Shown one piece after another: positions 6,001 through 9,121 of a stretch of 9,121 bases of DNA (the first letter of the stretch is position 1; each line of letters opens with the position of its first letter). The notes under the pieces are model-generated. The model saw nothing but the letters and a program-made list of their open reading frames with translations, was not told the origin of the DNA and made no database searches. The stretch is taken from positions 1-9,121 of the forward strand of contig CATZIR010000023.1 of the NCBI GenBank assembly GCA_958420145.1, given 5' to 3'. A program made the translations under genes and the position numbers. Source of the stretch: an uncultured Eubacteriales bacterium. Its GTDB lineage: Bacteria > Bacillota > Clostridia > Christensenellales > UBA1242.

Positions 6001-7870
6001 AGACTTGAATAACTTTAGTAAATACTTTAGAATAATCAACAACATTACTTTCTCAGCAACAGAAAAACCTACAACAACAAATGCAGACTTTAGTGGTTAC
6101 ATTTGTGGTAATGGCTTTACTATAAGTGGTATTGCAATTAGTGCAAACACAAAAGATTCTACATACACAACTAATGTTAAAGTAGGAAACAATGATTATG
6201 GCTTGTTTGCTACAATCGTTGGTGATACAAGCAAAATAATTTCAAATGATGAACATCAAGGAGTTACAAAAGAGCAACTCGCAACTGTAAAAGACTTGAT
6301 AATCAATGTTGAATACTTATCAGCAAACCAAGTTAAGTGCGTAGGAACACTAGCAGGCAGTTTGATAGACGCTAAGGTATCCAACATCGTAATTGACGGC
6401 AAAGATGTAGTTGTTCAAGGTATGAACTTTGTAGGTGGACTTGCAGGACAAATTATCGGCGACAGTATTGTGAAAAACATAACAAGCAATGTAAGTATTA
6501 ATGCTGGTAAATATATTCAACAAGACCAAACATATATTTATGACTTAACTCTTTCAAATTCAACAAATAATACGAAATACAATGTAACAAATTATGCTGA
6601 TAAGGACGCAACAATCAACTATAGTTATGCTGGTGCGATTGCAGGCGTGGTTCATCTAACTAATGCTGGCAAAGTTAATAATGTTCTTGTTCAAAGTGGT
6701 AGCAGTTTGATTGCAAACCATGCAGGTTTGGCATTCGGTTTGGTGGGAGAAAACTCAAAAGTTTCTCACGCAACTGCAATCATAGATAGCGAACAATACA
6801 TTCGTGCAACAACCACTGCTGGTGGTTTGGTAGCAGAAAACCGTGGAACAATTTCTAGTTCTAGCGTTTACTACGAAAATGGCACAAATTTAGGCTTCTA
6901 TTCAGGCACTCCAAAAGTAATTGGTGGCTTGGTAGGATTTAACTATGGAGGCAAAATTATTGGTTCTATAAGCAAAATTGACGCTAAAAATAGTTCTAGC
7001 ACAATCGCTGGTGGCTTGGTTGGCACAACAGTTGGTGGAGATATTTCATATTCTTACTCAACAGGCGATGTAGAAGCATATCACGTTCGTGGTGGCTTGA
7101 TTGGAAGTTACCTAAAAGAAGATAATCTAGTTATGGAAAATACCATAATGAATAGTGAAAAAATTTATGCTATTAGCAAATTGAGATTTAAAAAATTCCA
7201 AGAAACTAAAGATGAAAATAGAGTTGCAGGTAAGACTTACTACTCTAAAGAGAATGGTCAATATTCTGTAAATACTGATTCTACCAATCCAAAAAAAGAT
7301 AAATTATACGAAAGAGTTGATAATACTCCACAACTTATACTAAATCACACATTGTCGCTTCATAACTTTAATTTAAAAAACTCATTTAACCCAATAGAAG
7401 GCAACAAAGTGTTTGGTGCAGTTATTGGAGCAATAGATGGTGAAAATTCAATAAGTGATTACCAGAAAACTAAAGATACGACAATAGTTCAAGGAAAGAC
7501 TTATTATATCTTTGAAAATAATGCATATACGCAAGTTTCAAATCCATTAGAAGACAATTTAAGTAATTATTACGAAAAAATAGAACAGTCAAACTACTAT
7601 ATCTACTATAATGATAATGATTACTATGGCGGTTACATCAGTAATACTCCAAATGGATCCACTGGTGGTGAAATTACTAAATGTAATGCTAACTACTTCA
7701 CAAATAAAATTACAATAGCGAATAGAGTAGACCCAATTAACTTTACATTCAATCAAATTGCTCAATGTTCAAGTTATTATAAAACTATATTTGAAGAAGG
7801 AAGTTGGGAAATCTACTTTGATGTTACAAATCTAAGTAGAAACAATATGTATTTAGAAATCAAAAGGTAA
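2..7870 (+). CDS. Giant GLUG/Ig-like repeat surface protein, 5'-partial
   Basis: The frame is open from the first complete codon at position 2 to the TAA at 7868-7870, giving 2622 visible residues. The first ATG (137) is not the start: coding sequence continues upstream of it and it has no Shine-Dalgarno sequence. Domains in order are: tail of a KTYY cassette (2-70), beta-solenoid 1 with GLUG repeats (185-1720), Ig-like/Big_2 region (1877-2560), unassigned beta-rich region (2561-4456), solenoid 2 (4457-5800) and solenoid 3 (5894-7867). GLUG and Big_2 repeats are known from bacterial secreted and surface proteins, often adhesins, so the likely role is an extracellular fibre that binds a surface or glycan; that role is inferred. 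No catalytic motif was seen. The protein is rich in Asn, Ser, Thr and Ile and poor in Cys, Trp and Pro, as expected of an extracellular beta-fibre. No LPxTG, membrane helix or lysine-rich tail is found at the C-terminus (ends ...MYLEIKR). A terminator follows at once, so it is the last gene of its transcript. A phage tail-fibre identity is less likely, as no phage genes adjoin it. Confidence 0.93.
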   Translation, partial: NQSTNKYEEVKGPVKDKISSYYEKNDLDELIKKYCTENSQLRFKLMYVKVADGKSEATAINISTISDLLEINSVEGLDKYYIQTEDIDVSSVSNFEPIGSLNKIGFNGNYNGNRKTIKNVRFDFKEQSNDEYSTALFEKIGDTGVVKNLNVTIQYMNISVINGNSLNVMLAGLAITNNGTIQDCEVYFKNSNLEINTSNLYFGGLVAINNKYILNSKVTGNINIARIGGEKTAVGGLVGENAGTVEGEFKLNFADTKMSIDTNYNIDAVITIEIKSAPSIPTGSNYGGIVGINNKTINKVSSNAIIRPKSSSVSGLNNVGGIAGSNSGDIKNVLSNATITGQENVGGIVGTSSAGTLEHVYTLMFENYEQDDLISHINDYIKISGKNNVGGIVGYASETTISYAMVRSYVKREIGTLFACDMQISNDTDYQYAGGIAGKLENSSLNNSFAYLTQQGSKKSIIGGLVGSIDAESQIDTCYSRGIIYGTDNKGMIYGTGTNSNIANVYSDVTDNANTFVDTNKLSEYKQDDKILYYKDKEFSEADWIIGTAETDYQDFNDNLPMIKIDDKPFILQEPKSLTLSFKETDFGNITKSGKKIENEISGTHKVLDTNKKALLFYYANNSELNKIAIKNLFNTEIVPQNATNTVRYTSSNTSVIKIEGNEIVVVGTGSATITCTSLLNNQAKDSVEVVAVDAITMFDIYEDVNHSKNISDLNIIKGQSKEIYFGSNSSAVAKYKVELFGYKKTTDTDIVANKTYYVLDAGTNTYIKVESPSKDNLANYYEVIYEVISDVISINGSADSLVKLTSNDSIIIEGKEKGQATIKFTPYFEIDDKLVEVGLSKTISVNVKNGISNISTEFNEADISQKDTFQMNVTVESDCEDSELIEKNSISSSKVYAKNSQGVLEQQTNLTVAQQGTTNVFNIKENDTVVDSFELSIDLSKITNGVSIATISVIKAPVNYQVEMIVNFTSSVKDTDISKSCEFTLTILQQPVHFVNTEFYSYAEIDASGNYNVNEVPTSTILAGKIGLLKLDLYPDFAGIDRVEVEYQNFGYTVDMQQMIYKGYNKDDTNKSSYEMLNMATPKIPNGIVFDKSYKNILSKKVGNDYSFDGYLYIYVLIPSLASTTGSINFRITTYCSNGDIIKTNKTLGIDLPSEVDLTFNGDYNAFVANNYEYESSLVVRTTQLMKSESDDVNLSIEARIDNGNWTMLTLGTETKLSDDYSITISKNGNSALSYNQKTYTTTYKIKIKGQIGNIIQFRAGYTTLVNNQNQTYYTAKELSLHLEKYTINGFELDGSNAGIFEKLTGSQYRLKVKLVTTYQTFTNKQDEEDLLKEITKLENIISSKLNTWYALRIDESVAGFPYAYLPIKTNSSSTDTNRPYDYFMFLNSTVVDKDKNIIDTINIAPTRESLTEVLQAVVAVKYVNGEPQWYKQNDNTMSEERKQAENLLAKYSTNTYDYNNSTIYLRDRWTLHFIYNNTSDKPNPIATYEQFKQMANFKNYRLVNDIVIDEALAPINTEIAGLDGNGFTIYITQGFDLTSQKDEDTLNVGLFGTVSENTVLKNIKLSIKYLNANTIDLSQIVEGGTVTTLDATKVNFGYIAGVNNGSIYNCEVVENGEGLTTPSGIDEKEDAITIKTNILNSSNTTVETYIGGVVGQNNGSLTHSRATLKLYANRGYIGGIAGYNNGAIASSFYKINSDSDIAIKNDATTEINNQTAGFVAINDTKGTIKLSYTEGYKIEQIKNENESESKDGNRYIGGKVSSNANASGFVVTNKGLIENCYSNIEVVSEKRSSGFVFSNEGQVRKCYSASSMIENSTSHTAFTGTNDKNFANVTSTSVMEDCYYYGDSKNIVSALNEQATKFERNEDLIGFDFSENEQNGNWNTQKLIFNAKEREGTKPQYEVTENGFGWGPISVTKEIVNLPTLVDANIIAIPHIAISEIENKDDDTKDKEYKWNTDYDGSMFNPIVINSASDYNEKISTITGESNDVKEESNDEKSDLNNFSKYFRIINNITFSATEKPTTTNADFSGYICGNGFTISGIAISANTKDSTYTTNVKVGNNDYGLFATIVGDTSKIISNDEHQGVTKEQLATVKDLIINVEYLSANQVKCVGTLAGSLIDAKVSNIVIDGKDVVVQGMNFVGGLAGQIIGDSIVKNITSNVSINAGKYIQQDQTYIYDLTLSNSTNNTKYNVTNYADKDATINYSYAGAIAGVVHLTNAGKVNNVLVQSGSSLIANHAGLAFGLVGENSKVSHATAIIDSEQYIRATTTAGGLVAENRGTISSSSVYYENGTNLGFYSGTPKVIGGLVGFNYGGKIIGSISKIDAKNSSSTIAGGLVGTTVGGDISYSYSTGDVEAYHVRGGLIGSYLKEDNLVMENTIMNSEKIYAISKLRFKKFQETKDENRVAGKTYYSKENGQYSVNTDSTNPKKDKLYERVDNTPQLILNHTLSLHNFNLKNSFNPIEGNKVFGAVIGAIDGENSISDYQKTKDTTIVQGKTYYIFENNAYTQVSNPLEDNLSNYYEKIEQSNYYIYYNDNDYYGGYISNTPNGSTGGEITKCNANYFTNKITIANRVDPINFTFNQIAQCSSYYKTIFEEGSWEIYFDVTNLSRNNMYLEIKR
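185..1720 (+). other. Beta-solenoid module 1 of the giant protein
   Basis: The module opens with a capping segment at about 185-370: YYIQTEDIDVSS, then EPIG, then GFNGNYNGNRKTIKNV. This is the usual 'DIDls..pIG..F.G..dGn..tI.nv' entry to GLUG solenoids. A rung ending ALFEKIGDTGVVKNLNV follows (about 405-455), then eight GLUG-like units. It closes with a W-containing strand and a Leu-Pro pair (DWII...NLPMIKI, about 1628-1700). Modules 2 and 3 share this layout, which supports domain triplication within the protein. Predicted fold is a right-handed beta-helix; the assignment rests on motif pattern alone. Confidence 0.75.
608..1470 (+). repeat. GLUG repeat cluster 1 (eight units)
   Basis: GLUG-like cores start at 608 (GGLVAINN), 704 (GGLVGENAG), 860 (GGIVGINN), 959 (GGIAGSNSG), 1037 (GGIVGTSSAG), 1169 (GGIVGYAS), 1301 (GGIAGKLEN) and 1388 (GGLVGSID). 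Several are followed by the usual 'I..v.s.a.I.G' strand. Spacing varies from about 78 to 156 bases, so loops of different length sit between rungs. The repeats are diverged at DNA level, hence old, and show no sign of recent slippage. Confidence 0.85.
1877..2086 (+). other. Big_2-type bacterial Ig-like domain
   Basis: The segment carries the characteristic Big_2 C-terminal half: VRYTSSNTSVIKI, EGNEIVVVGTGSATITC and then a final strand VEVVAV. The pattern 'v.w.SsN.sva.V..g.v.a...G.a.It' is a hallmark of this immunoglobulin-like fold in surface proteins. It probably acts as a spacer or stalk domain between the first solenoid and the middle region. Confidence 0.75.
2231..2350 (+). repeat. KTYY/NYYE cassette copy 2 (40 residues)
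   Basis: Key residues are TTDTDIVANKTYY, then TYIKVESP, then KDNLANYYE. It matches copy 4 (7466-7576) at T-x-DT-x-IV-x-x-KTYY, at Y-x-x-V-x-x-P, and at DNL-x-NYYE. Codons differ throughout, so the similarity is at protein level and old. The cassette sits inside a Big_2-like domain, unlike copies 3 and 4, which sit in a solenoid. Confidence 0.8.
2344..2367 (+). repeat. 12-bp perfect tandem duplication
   Basis: The 12-base unit TTACGAAGTAAT occurs twice back to back, giving the peptide YEVIYEVI. It lies exactly at the C-terminal edge of cassette copy 2. Perfect identity suggests recent replication slippage, or a scar related to acquisition of the cassette. Confidence 0.85.
2561..4456 (+). other. 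Unassigned beta-rich middle region of the giant protein
   Basis: About 630 residues without a motif I recognise. Alternating polar/hydrophobic strands suggest a string of beta-sandwich domains, for example FQMNVTVES, FELSIDLSKI, YLYIYVLIPSL and YKIKIKGQIG. Two short predicted helices break the pattern: EEDLLKEITKLENIISSKL (about 3985-4041) and SEERKQAENLLAKY (about 4319-4360). Its end, WTLHFIYNN, leads directly into solenoid 2. It could hold the binding domain, but no evidence shows this. Confidence 0.5.
4457..5800 (+). other. Beta-solenoid module 2 of the giant protein
   Basis: The capping segment reads YRLVNDIVID, then LAPINTEIAGLDGNGFTI, then VGLFGTVSENTVLKNIKL. It parallels the starts of modules 1 and 3 point for point, including the following strand KYLNANTID (compare EYLSANQVK in module 3). 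Six GLUG-like cores follow, then CYYYGDS and a closing W segment with a Leu-Pro (NWNTQ..., NLPTL). About 30 linker residues join it to module 3. Confidence 0.75.
4796..5420 (+). repeat. GLUG repeat cluster 2 (six units)
   Basis: Cores start at 4796 (GYIAGVNNGSI), 4958 (GGVVGQNNGSL), 5039 (GGIAGYNNGAI), 5156 (GFVAINDTKGTI), 5309 (GFVVTNKGLI) and 5387 (GFVFSNEGQV). The last three are the 'sGFv..N.G.I..CYS' subtype, with LSYTEG, NCYSN and KCYSA as the following strands. The shift from GG- to GF-type units is gradual, as in many GLUG solenoids. Confidence 0.8.
5960..5993 (+). repeat. 13-bp direct repeat, 21-bp period
   Basis: GAATCAAATGATG occurs at 5960-5972 and 5981-5993, encoding ESNDVKE-ESNDEKS. 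It lies in an acidic insertion between the first strand of module 3 and YFRIINN, where the other modules have only a short loop. It probably arose by slippage in a tolerant surface loop. Confidence 0.8.
6344..7110 (+). repeat. GLUG repeat cluster 3 (eight units)
   Basis: Cores start at 6344 (GTLAGSLID), 6434 (GGLAGQIIG), 6632 (GAIAGVVH), 6737 (GLVGENSK), 6821 (GGLVAENRGTI), 6923 (GGLVGFNYGG), 7010 (GGLVGTTVGGDI) and 7091 (GGLIGSYL). The unit at 7010 continues with the canonical SYSYSTGDVEA strand. The last unit marks the end of the regular rungs before the cassette-bearing tail. Confidence 0.85.
7202..7312 (+). repeat. KTYY/NYYE cassette copy 3 (diverged)
   Basis: Reads ETKDENRVAGKTYYSKENGQ, then YSVNTDSTNPKKDKLYE. 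GKTYY and the closing YE are kept, but the NLxNYYE end has decayed to DKLYE, so this is the most diverged full copy. It lies in the tail of solenoid 3, 51 codons before copy 4. Confidence 0.65.
7466..7576 (+). repeat. KTYY/NYYE cassette copy 4 (37 residues)
   Basis: Reads KTKDTTIVQGKTYYIFENNA, then YTQVSNPLEDNLSNYYE. It shares the complete pattern with copy 2, although the host domains differ. It is followed by the Tyr-rich segment NYYIYYNDNDYYGGY before the last strands of the protein. Confidence 0.8.
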
Positions 7871-7873
7871 AAC

Positions 7874-7910
7874 AAAAAACACATAAAATTTGTATTTTAT
7901 GTGTTTTTTT
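7874..7910 (+). terminator. Intrinsic terminator of the giant gene
   Basis: A perfect 16-bp inverted repeat (7874-7889 with 7894-7909, arms AAAAAACACATAAAAT and its complement) surrounds a TTGT loop and ends in seven T's (7904-7910). It begins 3 bases after the TAA. Only two C-G pairs are present, so the stem relies on length. The A run on the left arm makes it symmetric, so it could also stop transcription arriving on the minus strand. Confidence 0.85.
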
Positions 7911-7930
7911 ATACATTAACAATAAATTTT

Positions 7931-7960
7931 TTGCCATCATACTATGATTATATTGATAAA
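7931..7960 (+). promoter_or_regulatory. Possible weak promoter for the small ORF
   Basis: TTGCCA (7931-7936) is one base off the -35 consensus. With an 18-base spacer it faces GATAAA (7955-7960), four of six to TATAAT. An alternative -10, TATGAT (7943-7948), has no partner at the right distance. A promoter is expected here because a terminator lies just upstream and an ORF begins at 7975, but the match is poor. Confidence 0.25.
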
Positions 7961-7974
7961 ATTTAGGTATTATT

Positions 7975-8181
7975 ATGAGCACGCAATTAAGATTTCAGGC
8001 ATTATTAACTTGTTTGTATGATGGAACGCCCAAAACTTTTAAGAGTAATGAGGTTATGATAACAGTTTATCCAACGCCAAAAATGACAGTTATTAAACCC
8101 AAAAATGATACATCTAGTTCGTGTAAGTGCGAACTAAGTTCTAGGTATATTATGTTACTGCTTTTGAAGTATTTGTTATAG
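7975..8181 (+). CDS. Small protein of unknown function (68 aa)
   Basis: ATG to TAG, 68 codons. AGG at 7965-7967 lies 7 bases before the ATG, a short but well-placed Shine-Dalgarno. The protein (starts MSTQLRFQALLTCLYDG) has a central PTPKMTVIKPKND stretch, a Ser/Cys patch (TSSSCKCE) and a hydrophobic end (MLLLLKYLL), which is too short for a normal membrane helix. I recognise no family. It stands alone between a terminator and an independent promoter. Codons such as CCC, CAG, GAG and AGG are commoner here than in the giant gene, which fits an unrelated origin or a non-coding stretch. It may be a real small gene, a decayed remnant or a chance ORF. Confidence 0.45.
   Translation: MSTQLRFQALLTCLYDGTPKTFKSNEVMITVYPTPKMTVIKPKNDTSSSCKCELSSRYIMLLLLKYLL
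8115..8141. repeat. Overlapping inverted repeats inside the small ORF
   Basis: TAGTTCG (8115-8121) pairs with CGAACTA (8130-8136) across an 8-base loop. Its right arm also pairs with the next bases as GAACT-A-AGTTC (8131-8141). The two hairpins exclude each other. No T run follows, so this is not a terminator. It may be a protein-binding site, an RNA switch-like element or coincidence. Confidence 0.4.
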
Positions 8182-8216
8182 TAATTATATTAAAATTGCT
8201 ATAAGATTATAATTAA

Positions 8217-8245
8217 TTGAAAATGTTAATGGTTTGTGCTACAAT
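8217..8245 (+). promoter_or_regulatory. Strong extended -10 promoter of the flavoprotein gene
   Basis: TTGAAA at 8217-8222 (5/6 to TTGACA), a 17-base spacer, and TACAAT at 8240-8245 (5/6 to TATAAT), preceded by TGC, which gives an extended -10. The -10 ends 6 bases before the ATG at 8252. Normal start-site distance therefore puts the first transcribed base at or within about 4 bases of the start codon. Confidence 0.75.
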
Positions 8246-8251
8246 CTAGCC

Positions 8252-9121
8252 ATGGAAAAATATGATTTTATAATTGTTGGTGCTGGGGCAAGTGGTTCTA
8301 TGTGTGCCATAAATTTGGCCCAAAAAGGCTACAAAGTATTAGTTATTGATAAATACTTGTTTCCAGCAAAAAAGTTGCTTGTAACGGGAAATGGCAGGTG
8401 TAACTTAACAAATAGTGGCGTATCATCTAAGTTCTACAACCAAAACATAGATAGTTTTTTGAATAAGTTTGGCTATAAGCAAACTATAAAGTTTTTCCAA
8501 AACATTGGAATTGTAACATACCTAGATGAACAAGGCAGATGCTACCCAATAACAAATAGTGCAACTAGCGTTGTAGATGCAATCAAAAATCAGTTTAGTA
8601 AACTAAGAATAGACTTTTTGGGTGGTCAAGAATTTATAGATTTGGACATGCTAAGTGGTTGCTATGTGGTTAAGATACAAGATAGTAGTTATTGTTGCGA
8701 TAATGTGATTTTTGCTTGTGGTGGAAATAGCATTTTGGACTGTCTTAGTAAACTAAGACTGCAAACAAAACCATTTATGCCTAGTCTGTGTGCATTAAAA
8801 ACAGTAGAAAACACAAAAACTTTGGCTGGTGTTCGTGTGCAAAATGTTTTGGTAGAGTATGAAGTTGGTAACACAAGAAAACAAGATGTTGGCGAGATAT
8901 TGTTTAAAGACCAAGGAATAAGTGGAATTTGCGTATTTAATCTATCATGCCTAGGTGCTAGAGTGGGAAACTACAACGGCAAACTAACTGTAGATTTTTT
9001 GCCACAAATGTCAGAAAATAATCTTGCCAAACTCATACAAAATCACACATACATTTTTGAAAATGTTAGTGAAGTGCTAACTGGTATAGTTAATGAAAAA
9101 ATTGCAAATGAAGTGTTAAAA
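8252..9121 (+). CDS. BaiN/HI0933-family FAD-dependent oxidoreductase, 3'-partial
   Basis: 290 residues are visible and the frame is still open at the window end; the family is usually about 400 residues. The N-terminus YDFIIVGAGASG (GxGxxG at residues 10-15) and D33 at the end of the second strand form the dinucleotide fold for FAD. KKLLVTGNGRCNLTN (40-54) is the signature of the HI0933-like family. Further family matches are GRCYPITNSATSVVDA (95-110), VIFACGG (152-158), PSLCAL (177-182) and GEILFKDQGISG (214-225). The family is a set of cytosolic flavoproteins whose substrates are mostly unknown; BaiN members act in bile-acid reduction, which cannot be assumed here. Between CGG and PSL only 18 residues remain, where relatives have about 27 including a GSTGDGY-like segment. 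The ATG is chosen because the protein begins at the normal family start; no Shine-Dalgarno precedes it, and a strong promoter ends 6 bases upstream. Confidence 0.92.
   Translation, partial: MEKYDFIIVGAGASGSMCAINLAQKGYKVLVIDKYLFPAKKLLVTGNGRCNLTNSGVSSKFYNQNIDSFLNKFGYKQTIKFFQNIGIVTYLDEQGRCYPITNSATSVVDAIKNQFSKLRIDFLGGQEFIDLDMLSGCYVVKIQDSSYCCDNVIFACGGNSILDCLSKLRLQTKPFMPSLCALKTVENTKTLAGVRVQNVLVEYEVGNTRKQDVGEILFKDQGISGICVFNLSCLGARVGNYNGKLTVDFLPQMSENNLAKLIQNHTYIFENVSEVLTGIVNEKIANEVLK

Larger units (their letters stand above)
5894..7867 (+). other. Beta-solenoid module 3 (C-terminal) of the giant protein
   Basis: The module starts MFNPIVINSASDY, then YFRIINNITF, then FSGYICGNGFTISGI and YGLFATIVGDTSKI. 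This is the same cap as modules 1 and 2, followed by IINVEYLSANQVK. Eight GLUG-like cores follow, then about 250 residues containing cassette copies 3 and 4 and Tyr/Asn-rich turns (NYYIYYNDNDYYGGY). It ends at a W strand (SWEIYFDV...NNMYLEIKR) resembling the closing strand of module 1. No segment follows that could anchor the protein to the cell. Confidence 0.75.

Noticed and set aside
2..7870. Mycoplasma-type code (TGA = Trp)
   Set aside because: All tryptophans in both large frames are TGG and no in-frame TGA occurs, so the low G+C alone does not justify it.
8130..8141. SOS (LexA/Cheo-type) box CGAAC-TAA-GTTC
   Set aside because: The half-sites are separated by three bases instead of four, the site is inside an ORF, and no DNA-repair gene is adjacent.
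8234..8236. Upstream TTG as an alternative start for the flavoprotein
   Set aside because: It would lie inside the predicted promoter spacer, has no Shine-Dalgarno, and adds residues before the standard family N-terminus.

Overview
The window holds most of one giant low-G+C bacterial gene, a short intergenic stretch with a small ORF, and the first two thirds of an unrelated flavoprotein gene. All three genes read on the + strand. The DNA is AT-rich (by eye about one third G+C). Tryptophan is always TGG, no in-frame TGA occurs, and stops are TAA and TAG, so the standard bacterial code applies. The style (GLUG and Big_2 surface repeats, TTGAAA/TACAAT promoter, T-tailed hairpin terminator) suggests an uncultured, probably host- or gut-associated Bacillota-like bacterium. 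That lineage is an inference; no taxonomic marker gene is present.

Positions 2-7870 are one open frame, already open at the window edge, so the true start, any signal peptide and an unknown N-terminal part lie upstream. The visible 2622 residues are built almost entirely of beta structure. Three related beta-solenoid modules (about 185-1720, 4457-5800 and 5894-7867) each begin with a capping segment of the type 'D-I-D ... PI ... F-x-G ... G-x-x-x-T-I' and continue into GLUG repeats (G-G-[LIV]-[VA]-G-x-N-x-G). Between the first and second lies a long stretch of Ig-like sandwiches, including one recognisable Big_2 domain. A 37-40 residue cassette centred on KTYY ... NYYE occurs four times in unrelated places: at the window edge, inside a Big_2-like domain, and twice in the third solenoid. 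The overall picture is a secreted or surface-exposed adhesin-like fibre; its ligand cannot be read from sequence. The protein stops at the closing strand of module 3, with no LPxTG, membrane helix or other obvious C-terminal anchor.

A symmetric AT-rich hairpin with a T tract (7874-7910) ends this transcript 3 bases after the stop codon. A 68-codon ORF of unknown function follows (7975-8181).

A strong predicted promoter (TTGAAA, 17-base spacer, TGC-TACAAT) lies directly in front of the last gene (8252 to the window end), a BaiN/HI0933-family FAD-dependent oxidoreductase. The -10 box is so close to the ATG that the mRNA should be leaderless or nearly so. The flavoprotein keeps its N-terminal FAD signatures but lacks the usual glycine-rich segment in its middle. 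Nothing in the sequence links the flavoprotein functionally to the giant surface protein; they look like separate transcription units.
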